Shown here: positions 23,479 through 31,858 of the stretch, in pieces
Position numbering within the stretch: position 1 is the first letter of the stretch
Layout of the letters: every line of letters starts with the position of its first letter
Assembly (NCBI GenBank): GCA_002306375.1
Contig: DBRU01000063.1
Coordinates: forward strand, 32,189 to 69,101
Source of the DNA: Faecalibacterium sp. UBA1360
GTDB taxonomy: Bacteria > Bacillota > Clostridia > Oscillospirales > Ruminococcaceae
Length of the DNA: 36,913 nt
Direction of reading: 5' to 3'
Made by a program: the position numbers and the translations under genes
The notes under the pieces: model-generated
The model's database searches: none
Told to the model about the DNA's origin: nothing
Seen by the model: only the letters and a program-made list of their open reading frames with translations

Positions 23479-25076
23479 CGGGCGGCCTCGTGCTGGCGGC
23501 GCAGCGCGCCCGGCGACGCGCCGCAGTACTTTTTGAAGCAATAGCTGAAATAGTGCTGGTCGGTATAGCCGCAGCGGGCGGCGATCTGCTGGACCTTGAG
23601 CGGCGTGGTGAGCAGAAGCTCCCGGGCGGCGTCCATGCGCTTGCCGATGAGAATGTTGATGAAGGTCTCGCCCGCGTACTTTTTGATGCAGGCGCTGAGA
23701 TGGTTGGGGCTCACGTCCAGCATAGCGCTCAAAGAGACCAGGGACAGGTCCTTGTCCATGTAATTCTGGTCGATGGCGTCCAGGGCGCGGCGGCACAGAA
23801 GGCTGCCGCCCTTTTTCTGCTGGGTGCTGCGCTGGTCGATGGAGGCCAGGCACAGCGTTTGCAGGGCCTGGCGCAGTTCGCCGGCCGTGCGGCAGTTGGG
23901 CGCAAGGCCCGGCAGCAAACCGCGGCGGTCCAGTTCGGCGGCCGCGTCGTCATCGTCGGCGGCTTCCAGGGCGCGGTACACTTCGGCCAGAAGCTGCACG
24001 GCCAGCCCCTTGAGCCAGGGGCTCACCGGCTCGCCCGGGTCGCCGCACATGCGGCCCAGCGCTTCGCCCAGGGCGTCCTTGTCCCCGGCGCGGAAGGCCG
24101 CGCGGGCCTGCTCGAAACCGGCGGATTCCTCGGCCCGCATGGGCGCGCCGTGCTGCAGGTCAGTGATGTAGCTGACGCCGCTGTCCTCTTCGGGCGGCTG
24201 GGAGGCAGCCTGGACGGCCTCGCGGTAGGCTGCGTGCAGCCCGCCCAGGCGCTCGGTGCGGCGGCTGATGCCCACCACGCCCCGGCAATTGAGCACGCGG
24301 CGGGCGGTCTGCAGGATCTCTTCGGCCAGGATGTGCAGATACTCCTCAAAATCGGAGGGGTTGCCCATGAGCACCGCCACCACCTTGCCGGGCGCAAAAA
24401 AGACGGCGTGACGCAGGTATTTGCCAGCCAGGGTCTCCAGCGCCCGCACAAAGGCCGGGCGGGTGCGGTTCTGGCCGGCGTTGTCGTACAAGGCGACGGT
24501 CATGACCACAAAGCGGGCGGCGTCGTCGGTGCCGCGCAACAGCCCGCAGCGGCAGGCCTCGGCCCGCAGGGTGGTCTCGGGGTCGGAGCCTGTGAACATG
24601 GCGTAGCCGTCCAGTACCAGCGGGACCAGAAAATCGTCCCGGCCGGTCTGGACGTTGGCGGTCATCTGGCGGAAGGCTTCAAACTGGCGGTCGATCTTTT
24701 CGTGGATGGCCCGCAGCTCGGCCGCCAGACCTTCCATGGTCAGGGGCTTGAGCATGTAGCTGATGATGTTGTACTGGATGGCCTGCTTGGCGTATTCGAA
24801 ATCATCGTAGCCGCTGAGGAAGGCGATGTGCATGGCGGGGCGGATCTCCCGCACCTGGCGCGCCAGCTCGATGCCCGAGATAAAGGGCATACGGATGTCG
24901 GTGAGCAGCAGGTCAGGTTCCAGCTTTTCCACCAGTTCCAGGGCGTCCAGGCCGTTGGAGGCGCTGCCCACCAGCACAAACCCCAGCTCCCGCCAGGGGA
25001 TCATGTCGCATACGGCCTGACGCAGTTCGTCCTCGTCATCGGCCACCACGACGGTATACAGGATCGGATCGGACAT
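23475..25076 (-). CDS. YesN-type response regulator with AraC DNA-binding domain
   Basis: A 533-residue protein. The receiver domain (residues 1-125) has the acidic pair VVVADDEDE, the phospho-acceptor aspartate in LLTDIRMPFISG and the lysine in YMLKPLT. A middle region of about 290 residues has no recognised domain. The C-terminal AraC pair of helix-turn-helix motifs comprises DLSLVSLSAMLDVSPNHLSA and VQQIAARCGYTDQHYFSYCF. It is the partner of the adjacent kinase and most likely activates mglBAC downstream, possibly with its own operon. AAGGAG precedes ATG 25076. It starts 30 bases past the exonuclease gene and may share that transcript. Confidence 0.93.
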   Translation of the reverse strand: MSDPILYTVVVADDEDELRQAVCDMIPWRELGFVLVGSASNGLDALELVEKLEPDLLLTDIRMPFISGIELARQVREIRPAMHIAFLSGYDDFEYAKQAIQYNIISYMLKPLTMEGLAAELRAIHEKIDRQFEAFRQMTANVQTGRDDFLVPLVLDGYAMFTGSDPETTLRAEACRCGLLRGTDDAARFVVMTVALYDNAGQNRTRPAFVRALETLAGKYLRHAVFFAPGKVVAVLMGNPSDFEEYLHILAEEILQTARRVLNCRGVVGISRRTERLGGLHAAYREAVQAASQPPEEDSGVSYITDLQHGAPMRAEESAGFEQARAAFRAGDKDALGEALGRMCGDPGEPVSPWLKGLAVQLLAEVYRALEAADDDDAAAELDRRGLLPGLAPNCRTAGELRQALQTLCLASIDQRSTQQKKGGSLLCRRALDAIDQNYMDKDLSLVSLSAMLDVSPNHLSACIKKYAGETFINILIGKRMDAARELLLTTPLKVQQIAARCGYTDQHYFSYCFKKYCGASPGALRRQHEAAR

Positions 25077-25106
25077 GGTTTTCTCCTTGCAGACGGGGCA
25101 GACGGG

Positions 25107-26084
25107 TCACGCTTCCCCTTCGGCCGCGGCCTTTTCGGCCTTGCGGCGCATGCGCTCCCGCTGGGCGGCCTCCTGGCGTTTCCAGCGGGCGTAGGTGTCG
25201 GGTCGAACGGTCTCGGTGCAGCGGGCCATGTTCCAGCGCAGCCCGTCCCGGCGGGACAGCTTGAAGCGCACGAACCAGGACCCGTGTTCGGGGCAGACGC
25301 CTTCGGTATAATAGCCGGTGTTGCCCCGCTTGAGCCAGATGTCCCCCAGCGCCAGGGGCGCGCCGCACACCGGGCACCCCGGGGTGCACAGCGCCGGGTC
25401 GGTCTTGTAGGCGTCGTGGTCCATGAGCCCGAACCAGCATTGCAGGTCGTGGTATTCGGCGTCCGGGTCGGTGAGCAGGGCCTCCACCAGCTGCTCTTTC
25501 TCGTCGGGGTAGTCGGCCAGGCCCTGGGCCAGGGGCAGCTTGCGGCACACCCGCACGGTGTACAAAGCGTCGTCCAGCGCGTTGTGGAAGGGGTCCTCTT
25601 TGGGGATGCCCAGCCGGTCCACCACGCTTTCCAGCGTCATGCCCTCCCCTTCCTGCCGGGGGTAGGCCTGCAAAAACAGTCGTTGCAGGTCGTACCAGCG
25701 GGCGGGCCAGTTTTCGTCCAGGCCGTACAGGAACAGGTTCTGCTTGAGCACCGGCACGTCGTCCAGGCCCCACTCGGCAAATTCGGCGTCGGGGCCGGCC
25801 CACTCCACAAAGCGGGCCAGACCTTCGGCAATGGGCACGCCGGCGTCCAGGTCCCCCTGGCTCAGGCCCGTGACCTTGGCGATGTGGCGCTGCAATTTGC
25901 GGAAGATGCGCGGGCGCAGGGTCATTTCAAAGGTGTCCAGCACCTGGGCGTTCTCGTCGATGCGCACGGCGCCGATCTGGATGATCTCGCCCCGCAGGGT
26001 CAGCTCTACCCCATGGTAGCGGAAGGTCCTGGGCTGGTAGCCGATGTTCCATTCCAGGTCAAAGACGATCAGGTTCCTGCTCAC
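25107..26084 (-). CDS. DEDDh 3'-5' exonuclease with C-terminal zinc-binding segment
   Basis: A 325-residue protein. The first 200 residues form a DnaQ-like exonuclease: LIVFDLEWN (D9, E11), WGLDDV (D109) and HNALDDA (H167, D171 or D172), the DEDDh set that binds two metal ions; relatives such as KapD/ERI-1 trim RNA or DNA ends. Residues 233-267 hold CTPGCPVC and CPEH, a likely zinc site, and a highly basic helix follows (RWKRQEAAQRERMRRKAEKA), suggesting nucleic-acid contact. The start is GTG 26084, preceded by GGGAGGTGG and overlapping the HAD stop (GTGA). No substrate can be assigned. Confidence 0.87.
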   Translation of the reverse strand: MSRNLIVFDLEWNIGYQPRTFRYHGVELTLRGEIIQIGAVRIDENAQVLDTFEMTLRPRIFRKLQRHIAKVTGLSQGDLDAGVPIAEGLARFVEWAGPDAEFAEWGLDDVPVLKQNLFLYGLDENWPARWYDLQRLFLQAYPRQEGEGMTLESVVDRLGIPKEDPFHNALDDALYTVRVCRKLPLAQGLADYPDEKEQLVEALLTDPDAEYHDLQCWFGLMDHDAYKTDPALCTPGCPVCGAPLALGDIWLKRGNTGYYTEGVCPEHGSWFVRFKLSRRDGLRWNMARCTETVRPDTYARWKRQEAAQRERMRRKAEKAAAEGEA

Positions 26085-26908
26085 GCTTCCACCTCCCGGC
26101 CCAGAATGAACTTTTCCACAGCCAGGCCCACGCCGTCGTGGTCGTTGTCCGCCGTGACGTAGCCGGCGGCCGCCTTGACCGGGGCCACCGCGTTGCCCAT
26201 GGCCACGCCCAGACCTGCAAACTTGATCATGGGCAGATCGTTCCAGCCGTCGCCGCAGGCCATCAGGTCCCGGGGGAACAACCCCAGCGCCCGCAAAAGC
26301 AGTTCCAGCGAGGCGGCCTTCTCCACGCCCAGGGGCATGGTCTCGATGAAGAAGGGGGCCGAGCGGTAGATGGACAGCTTGCCCGCGAATTCCTGCTGCA
26401 TGAGCTCTTCCACGTGGGGCATGTCCACGGGGTCGCCCACCAGCAGCAGCTTGTTGATGGGATAGCTTACCTCGGCGGGAAGATCCGGCACCGCCCGCAC
26501 GGGCAGCTTGTTGATGCGGGCTTCCTCTTTGACATAGATGTGGTCGGGCACCTCAGTGACGATGCCGGTCTGGTCGTAGGTCAGGGGCACCACGTTCCAG
26601 TACCGGGCAAAGGTGCACACGGTGGGGATCAGCTCGGCCGGGAAGGCATGCTGCACCAGCACCTGGTTGGTGGCGCACTCGATGACTTTGCCGCCGTTGT
26701 AGCTGAGGATGTAGCCGCCGGTCATGTCCAGTTCCAGCTCCTCGGCCAGGGGGCGGATGCCGGCGGTGGGACGGCCGCTGGCCAGCACGATGCGCACGCC
26801 CTGGCGGGCGGCTTCGCGCAGGGCCCGGGCCGTGCGCGGGGTGATGATCTTGTCGCTGTTGGTCAGCGTGCCGTCCAGATCAAGGGCCAATACTTTATAC
26901 TGCATCAT
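26081..26908 (-). CDS. Cof-type HAD-superfamily sugar-phosphate phosphatase
   Basis: A 275-residue cytoplasmic hydrolase of the HAD IIB (Cof) subfamily. Motif 1 LALDLDGTLTNSDKI carries the nucleophile and acid aspartates, motif 2 is IVLASGRPT, the cap is of the C2 type, K164-region LLLVGDP, and motif 4 ACGDGWNDLPMIKFA is typical. Such enzymes dephosphorylate sugar phosphates, flavin or pyridoxal phosphate. ATG 26908 is taken because AAGGAG (26918-26923) lies nine bases upstream; ATG 26905 is the next codon. First gene of an operon with the exonuclease, driven by the promoter at 26941. Confidence 0.93.
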   Translation of the reverse strand: MMQYKVLALDLDGTLTNSDKIITPRTARALREAARQGVRIVLASGRPTAGIRPLAEELELDMTGGYILSYNGGKVIECATNQVLVQHAFPAELIPTVCTFARYWNVVPLTYDQTGIVTEVPDHIYVKEEARINKLPVRAVPDLPAEVSYPINKLLLVGDPVDMPHVEELMQQEFAGKLSIYRSAPFFIETMPLGVEKAASLELLLRALGLFPRDLMACGDGWNDLPMIKFAGLGVAMGNAVAPVKAAAGYVTADNDHDGVGLAVEKFILGREVEA

Positions 26909-26940
26909 GGTCAGACGCTCCTTGCGTTGCATTTGCTACC

Positions 26941-26969
26941 ATTGTACCCCAAAGCCCCGCCTTGCGCAA
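26941..26969 (-). promoter_or_regulatory. Promoter of the HAD phosphatase-exonuclease operon
   Basis: On the minus strand TTGCGC (26964-26969), a 17-base spacer and TACAAT (26941-26946), about 33 bases before the start codon. Confidence 0.7.
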
Positions 26970-26996
26970 GGGCGGGAACGCAGCCCCCGTTATCGC

Positions 26997-27025
26997 TTGC
27001 AATGCGGTGGGCGATATTGTATAAT
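26997..27025 (+). promoter_or_regulatory. Promoter of the GGDEF gene
   Basis: TTGCAA (26997-27002), a 17-base spacer and TATAAT (27020-27025), 72 bases before the ATG at 27098. It is back to back with the phosphatase promoter. Confidence 0.75.
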
Positions 27026-27097
27026 AAGTAAGAAAATGTACAAAAGACCGTCACATCGGCATTTTTGCAAGGCGGTCATCGGAAAGGGGGTACGGCG

Positions 27098-28747
27098 ATG
27101 CCAAGGGGTAGCAAGCAATTTCGACGAAAGGTCAGCCTGCTTTTGAGCCTGCTGCTGGTGCTTTTGTGCTTTGTGGCGCTCCTGCGCGCCGCCGCCACCG
27201 CCCGGGCCGACCCGTCCATGCAAAGCGGCGTGGCGCCCCAGGATATCTGGACCGTTGTAGAGGACGGGGACAACCACCAGGTCATGTACCAATGCACCCT
27301 GCCCGACATGGACCCGATGGTGCTGAGCATCGGGCTGTACCGTTCCGGCGTGGCCATTTATCTGGAGGATGAGCTGCTGTTCCGGCGCGCCGACATGGAG
27401 GACGCCTACGGCAACACCCGACTGTGGGTCACCCTGCCCCAGGATTCGGCAGGCAAAACGCTGACCATGTACGCCGAGCACGAGGGACAGTGGCCGGGCA
27501 TCTATGGCAAGATCTATTTGGGCAACCCGACAGCGTCCTACTTTCTGTTTTTGCTGGACAATTCTTATGTGCTGATCCTGGGCGGCGGCCTGGTGCTGCT
27601 GAGCCTGGCCATGCTGACGCTGTACATCATGATCCACCGCAGCGTGCATCAGGTAGCCGTCAACGTGCGCAGCATGGTCCACCTGTCCCTGTTTATGCTG
27701 CTGACCGGCATCTGGGTCGTGTTTGACTCTCAGCTTTTGCAGCCGTCCCGTCACAGCGCCCTGATCCATCTGCTCGCCTATCTGGCGCTGTACGCCATGC
27801 CGGTGCCCTTTTTGCTGTTCTGGGAGGAGATGCTCCCCCGCCGGTCCGGGCTGCCCTTCTGGCTGGCCATGGTGTTCGGCGTCAACGAGATCGTCTTTGT
27901 GGTCATCTATCTGATCGCCCCCAACACGGCCATGAGCCTGTTGTGGGTGCTGCACCTGATGGTGCTGGCGGCCACGCTGCTGATGCTGTGGCGCTGCGTG
28001 CGGGAAGTGCGCCACACCAAGCAGAGCGAACTGCGCGTAGCGCTGGCCGGGTTCTATGTTCTGGCCGTAACGGTGCCCTGCACGCTGGTGACCTATTACT
28101 GGTACAGCAGCATCAACTACGCCATGGTGTTCAGCCTGGGGCTGGTGGTCTTCATCATGGTGCTGGCCAACGCCACATTCCGGCGGCTGTACCGTATGAT
28201 CGAGCGCAGCGTCCAGGCCGCCACCTACCGCCGCCTGGCCTACTTTGACCCGATGACGGGCATTGCCAACCGAACCGCCTTTACCCAGGCCCAGAAGGAC
28301 TGCGGCGGCGAAGGCCCCCTGAAAATTTGCGTGGTGGTGGACGTCAACGGCCTGAAACAGGTCAACGACACCTACGGCCACCCGGCCGGCGACCGCCTGC
28401 TGTGCGATGTGGCTCACTGCCTGAAGGCCGCTTTCGGCACAGTGGGCCAGTGTTACCGCATCGGCGGGGACGAGTTCGCGGTACTGCTGGACACCGAGCA
28501 CGAACCCGAGCTGCCCGACCTGTTGCAGACCATGCAGCAGGAACTGGAAAAGATCAACAAAGGGCGGGCCTTCCCCGCCACGGTGGCCTGCGGATACTCG
28601 GTCCAGCGGGACCGGGATACATCCTGCGATACGGTGTTCCGCCAGGCGGATGACCGTATGTACGCCCAGAAGCAGCAGATGAAGCGGGCACAGGAACCGG
28701 CACCAAAAGACGCCTCCGAAACCGTCGACGGCATGCCGGTCCCCTGA
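27098..28747 (+). CDS. Multi-span membrane diguanylate cyclase (GGDEF)
   Basis: A 549-residue protein. An N-terminal span (VSLLLSLLLVLLCFVALLRA) is followed by an extracytoplasmic domain of about 130 residues, rich in beta-strands (VAIYLEDELLFRRADMED; LPQDSAGKTLTMYAEH), then about seven hydrophobic spans, a layout like 7TMR-DISM receptors. The GGDEF domain starts with YFDPMTGIANRTAFTQA and carries the intact catalytic motif YRIGGDEFAVLLD (residues 456-460). The RxxD inhibitory site normally five residues before GGDEF is absent (TVGQ), so product feedback is unlikely. It should make cyclic di-GMP in response to an outside signal. ATG 27098 follows GGAAAGGGGG. Confidence 0.88.
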   Translation: MPRGSKQFRRKVSLLLSLLLVLLCFVALLRAAATARADPSMQSGVAPQDIWTVVEDGDNHQVMYQCTLPDMDPMVLSIGLYRSGVAIYLEDELLFRRADMEDAYGNTRLWVTLPQDSAGKTLTMYAEHEGQWPGIYGKIYLGNPTASYFLFLLDNSYVLILGGGLVLLSLAMLTLYIMIHRSVHQVAVNVRSMVHLSLFMLLTGIWVVFDSQLLQPSRHSALIHLLAYLALYAMPVPFLLFWEEMLPRRSGLPFWLAMVFGVNEIVFVVIYLIAPNTAMSLLWVLHLMVLAATLLMLWRCVREVRHTKQSELRVALAGFYVLAVTVPCTLVTYYWYSSINYAMVFSLGLVVFIMVLANATFRRLYRMIERSVQAATYRRLAYFDPMTGIANRTAFTQAQKDCGGEGPLKICVVVDVNGLKQVNDTYGHPAGDRLLCDVAHCLKAAFGTVGQCYRIGGDEFAVLLDTEHEPELPDLLQTMQQELEKINKGRAFPATVACGYSVQRDRDTSCDTVFRQADDRMYAQKQQMKRAQEPAPKDASETVDGMPVP

Positions 28748-28806
28748 AGCGTCCCGTGCCCTCTTATTTGCGGCACACCGCCTTTTTTCAGGCCGGCGGA
28801 CCGCAA

Positions 28807-28853
28807 AACGCCCCCGCGTCCTGCCCTGAACGGGCCGGCGCGGGGGCGTTTTT
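28807..28853. terminator. Bidirectional terminator between the GGDEF and ricin-domain genes
   Basis: AACGCCCCCGCG (28807-28818) pairs perfectly with CGCGGGGGCGTT (28839-28850), with a loop of 20 bases. T-runs follow on both strands (plus TTTTTG, minus TTTTGCGG). Confidence 0.85.
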
Positions 28854-28901
28854 GTCAGGCGCTGTGCAGCGCCCGGGTTTGTTTTGATCGGGAAGGCTCC
28901 C

Positions 28902-29684
28902 TTACTTGGCAGCCTTGGCCGCGGTCTTCTTGGCCGGGGCCTTCTTCTCGGCGGCGGGCTCCGCCTTCTTGGCGGGAGCCTTCTTCTCCGCCTTGGGGGC
29001 GGCGGCCTTCTTGGCCGGGGCCTTCTTCTCGGCGGCGGGCTCGGCCTTGACTTCAGCCTTGGGTTCCGCCTTCACTTCGGCCTTGGGCTCCGCCTTCTTG
29101 GCGGGGGCCTTCTTCTCGGCCTTGGGGGCGGCAGCCTTCTTGGCCGGAGCCTTTTTCTCCGCCTTGGGGGCTTCGGCCTCGGGGGCCTTCTCCTCAGTCT
29201 TGGCCTTGGGAGCCTTGGCCTTGCGGGTCACTTCGGCGATGGTCCAGTACTGGTTGTCGCCGTCCACGTCGGCCCAGATCTGCAGCCCGGCGCCATTGTC
29301 GGCGCTCATGCCGACAACGTCCAGGCACTTGCCGGCCAGGTTGGACTTGATCTTGACGCGGCCGTCATGGCCGGGCTCCACCACCCACAGCTGGCTGCTG
29401 GCGGGAGCGCCCTCCCACTGGTGCACGGCAGTGCCGTCGCTGACGCCGCCCTGGTACAGGTCCAGCATTTTGCCGGTGAAGCGGTTCTTGATGCGATAGA
29501 CGCCCTCGCCCGCGCGGACAAAGCCCCACTGCTGCCATTCGGCATTGGCGTTGTCCCACAGCTGGATGCGGGCGCCGTTGTCGGTGTTGTAGTCGGCAAC
29601 TTCCACGACCTTGCCGTTGGCGGCATTGATGGTGTAGAACTTATCCTCTTTGATCACGGTCTGGGCAACTTTCTTGACTGCCAT
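28902..29684 (-). CDS. Ricin-type lectin domain fused to a histone-H1-like tail, no signal peptide
   Basis: A 260-residue protein. Residues 13-152 form a ricin B beta-trefoil of three repeats, each GKxxxV/L plus a QxW motif (QQW 51-53, QLW 98-100, QYW 145-147). Such domains bind sugars such as galactose or xylan and are nearly always exported. Here the N-terminus (MAVKKVAQTVIKEDKFYTIN) has no signal peptide or membrane span. Residues 154-260 are a low-complexity Lys/Ala/Pro/Glu tail of repeated KAEKKAPAKKAAAP-type units, resembling histone H1 and the tails of bacterial H1-like proteins, likely disordered and DNA- or polyanion-binding. AGGAGGGG lies nine bases before the ATG. A strong promoter suggests high expression. 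Function unknown. Confidence 0.85.
   Translation of the reverse strand: MAVKKVAQTVIKEDKFYTINAANGKVVEVADYNTDNGARIQLWDNANAEWQQWGFVRAGEGVYRIKNRFTGKMLDLYQGGVSDGTAVHQWEGAPASSQLWVVEPGHDGRVKIKSNLAGKCLDVVGMSADNGAGLQIWADVDGDNQYWTIAEVTRKAKAPKAKTEEKAPEAEAPKAEKKAPAKKAAAPKAEKKAPAKKAEPKAEVKAEPKAEVKAEPAAEKKAPAKKAAAPKAEKKAPAKKAEPAAEKKAPAKKTAAKAAK
28911..29170. repeat. Coding tandem repeats of the Lys/Ala/Pro tail
   Basis: Imperfect repeats encode units of the type KAEKKAPAKKAAAP, PAAEKKAPAKK and PKAEVKAE. Two copies of a 60-70 base block (about 28975-29040 and 29098-29165 on the plus strand) are nearly identical. Such a region could vary in copy number between strains by slippage or recombination. Confidence 0.7.
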
Positions 29685-29825
29685 GGTTGGATACCCCTCC
29701 TGAAAGGTTTTTTCTTTTTATTGCATGATACATAGCCTTTGGCATGGCCGCCCAGCGCAAAATCGGTGTGTTTTGCGTCCCTCGGGCGGCTCGTCTCGGG
29801 CGGCATTCGCCGTCCCTATGTTGAT

Positions 29826-29854
29826 ATTATAGCCAAAGTTTGCCAGTTCGTCAA
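29826..29854 (-). promoter_or_regulatory. Strong promoter of the ricin/H1-like gene
   Basis: On the minus strand TTGACG (29849-29854), a 17-base spacer and perfect TATAAT (29826-29831). The leader is about 135 bases and GC-rich in its first half (possible stem-loops between 29775 and 29815), then AT-rich before the ribosome site. Confidence 0.85.
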
Positions 29855-29882
29855 GTTTTTGGCGCCCGAACGGCAAAATGTA

Positions 29883-29916
29883 CAAAAAATGCGGGATGGC
29901 ACAAGGCCATCCCGGC
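29883..29916 (-). terminator. Terminator of the ABC exporter operon
   Basis: GGGATGGC (29893-29900) pairs with GCCATCCC (29906-29913), and AT/GC flanks extend the stem. On the minus strand ATTTTTTG follows (29883-29889), 17 bases past the exporter stop codon. Confidence 0.85.
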
Positions 29917-29932
29917 ATTATGAAACATTTTT

Positions 29933-31858
29933 TTACGAGTTTTCCGCAAAATTGCCGGTGTAAAGCCGATAATAGCGGCCCTTCTGGGCAATGAGCTCGT
30001 CGTGGGTGCCGCGCTCGATGATGCGGCCCTGCTCCAGGACCATGATGCAGTCGGAGTTGCGCACGGTGGACAGACGGTGGGCGATGACAAAGGTGGTGCG
30101 CCCATACATCAGACCGTCCATGCCCTGCTGCACCAGGCTTTCGGTGCGGGTGTCGATGGAGGAGGTGGCCTCGTCCAAAATCAGAACGGGCGGGTCGGCC
30201 ACGGCGGCCCGGGCGATGGCCAGCAGCTGGCGCTGGCCCTGGCTGAGGTTGGTGCCGTCGCCGGTGAGCTTGGTGTTGAACCCGTCGGGCAGACGGCGGA
30301 TGAAGAGTTCGGCGTTGGCCAGGCGGGCCGCGGCGCGACATTCCTCATCCGACGCATCCAGGCGGCCGTAACGGATGTTGTCCATGACCGTGCCGGTGAA
30401 CAGGTGGGTGTCCTGCAGCACGATGCCCAACGAGGAGCGCAGGTCGTCCTTCTTGATGGAGGTGATGTCCAGCCCGTCGTAGAGGATCGCGCCCTTCTGG
30501 ATGTCGTAGAAGCGGTTGATCAGGTTGGTGATCGTGGTCTTGCCGGCGCCGGTGGAGCCGACGAAGGCGATCTTCTCGCCCGGGCGGCCAAAGAGGTTGA
30601 TGTCGTGCAGGACGATCTTTTCGGGCACATAGCCGAAGTCCACGTCCTTGAACTTGATGTCGCCCTTGAGCTCCACATAGCGGAAGCTGCCGTCGGCTTC
30701 GGGGACCTTCCAGGCCCACAGGCCGGTGCGCTCCTTGGCCTCGGTGACGGTGTCGTCGGTCAGGCGCCTGGCGTTGACCAGGGTGATGTCGCCCTCGTCC
30801 ACTTCGGACTTTTCGTCCAGCAGGTCAAAGATCCGCTGGCCGCCGGCCAGGGCCATGATGATGGAGTTGAACTGCATGGACACCTGGTTGATGGGCATGT
30901 TGAAGCTGCGGTTGAAGGACAGGAAGCTGGCCAGCTTGCCCAGCGTCAGGCCGGTGAAGCCGGACAGGGCCAGCACGCCGCCGATCATGGCGCACAGCAC
31001 GTAGCTCAGGTTGCCCAGCTGGCCGTTGAAGGGCATGGCCACCAGAGAGTAGGTGTTGGCCTTGTTGGCGCTTTCGAACAGCTGGTCGTTGAGTTCGTTG
31101 AACTGCTCGATGGCTTTCTGCTCGTGGCAGAACACCTTGACCACCTTCTGGCCGTTCATCATTTCCTCAATATAGCCGTTGACGCGGCCCAGTTCCCGCT
31201 GCTGGGCCACAAAGTAGCGGCCCGAGTTGCCGGTGAGGTACTTGGTGACCATGAGCATGACGCCCACCATGACCAGGGTGACGATCGTCAGGGGGACGCT
31301 GAGGAAGATCATGGACGCCAGGACGCCCAGGATCGTGATGGCGCTGTTGAGCATCTGGGGGATGCTCTGGCTGATCATCTGGCGCAGGGTATCGATGTCG
31401 TTGGTGTACACCGACATGATGTCGCCGTGGGCATGGGAATCAAAGTACCGAATGGGCAAAGACTCCATGTGGGTGAACAGCTCGTCGCGCAGGCGCTTCA
31501 TGGTGCCCTGGGTGATGGTGGCCATCAGGCGGGTCTGCACGAAGGTGGCGCACACGCCGATGCCGTAGAAGGCCGCCGTGCGCAGAATGGCCATGAGCAG
31601 GCCGGAGAAATCATTGCTCTGCTCAGTGAGCAGGGGCAGGATGTAGCCGTCGATCAGGGTCTGCATGAACAAAGTACCCTGGATGTTGGCCAGCACCGCC
31701 ACAAAGATGCAGGCGATGGCGATCAGGTAGGGGATCTTGTACACATGGAACACATAGCCCATGATGCGCTTGAGGATCTTGCCGGGGTCTTTGACCTTGG
31801 GACGGGGACCGCGGGGACCGCGGCCGCCGGCCTTGACTTCTTTGACTCGCTCAGCCAT
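29933..31858 (-). CDS. Heterodimeric ABC exporter, subunit B (consensus ATP site)
   Basis: A 641-residue half-transporter. A basic, Gly/Pro-rich N-terminus (VKAGGRGPRGPRPKVKDPGK) precedes six spans, then an ATPase domain: Walker A GSTGAGKTT, Q-loop VLQDTHLFTG, signature LSQGQRQLL (Q for G at the third place), Walker B VLILDEATSSID with the catalytic glutamate, and the switch histidine in VIAHRLSTV. It carries an insertion of about 35 residues between membrane and ATPase domains (ERTGLWAWKVPEADGSFRY). Partner of the gene upstream, with which it shares one base (TAATG). Family: multidrug/lipid-type exporters such as YfiC/YheH. Confidence 0.93.
   Translation of the reverse strand: MAERVKEVKAGGRGPRGPRPKVKDPGKILKRIMGYVFHVYKIPYLIAIACIFVAVLANIQGTLFMQTLIDGYILPLLTEQSNDFSGLLMAILRTAAFYGIGVCATFVQTRLMATITQGTMKRLRDELFTHMESLPIRYFDSHAHGDIMSVYTNDIDTLRQMISQSIPQMLNSAITILGVLASMIFLSVPLTIVTLVMVGVMLMVTKYLTGNSGRYFVAQQRELGRVNGYIEEMMNGQKVVKVFCHEQKAIEQFNELNDQLFESANKANTYSLVAMPFNGQLGNLSYVLCAMIGGVLALSGFTGLTLGKLASFLSFNRSFNMPINQVSMQFNSIIMALAGGQRIFDLLDEKSEVDEGDITLVNARRLTDDTVTEAKERTGLWAWKVPEADGSFRYVELKGDIKFKDVDFGYVPEKIVLHDINLFGRPGEKIAFVGSTGAGKTTITNLINRFYDIQKGAILYDGLDITSIKKDDLRSSLGIVLQDTHLFTGTVMDNIRYGRLDASDEECRAAARLANAELFIRRLPDGFNTKLTGDGTNLSQGQRQLLAIARAAVADPPVLILDEATSSIDTRTESLVQQGMDGLMYGRTTFVIAHRLSTVRNSDCIMVLEQGRIIERGTHDELIAQKGRYYRLYTGNFAENS

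Noticed and set aside
23490..26162. An 890-codon open frame on the plus strand opposite the response regulator and exonuclease
   Set aside because: It spans several real genes on the other strand and shows the composition of an antisense frame only.
28911..29170. The tail repeats of the ricin gene as a CRISPR-like or satellite array
   Set aside because: The repeats are in frame, imperfect, and encode a coherent Lys/Ala/Pro tail.
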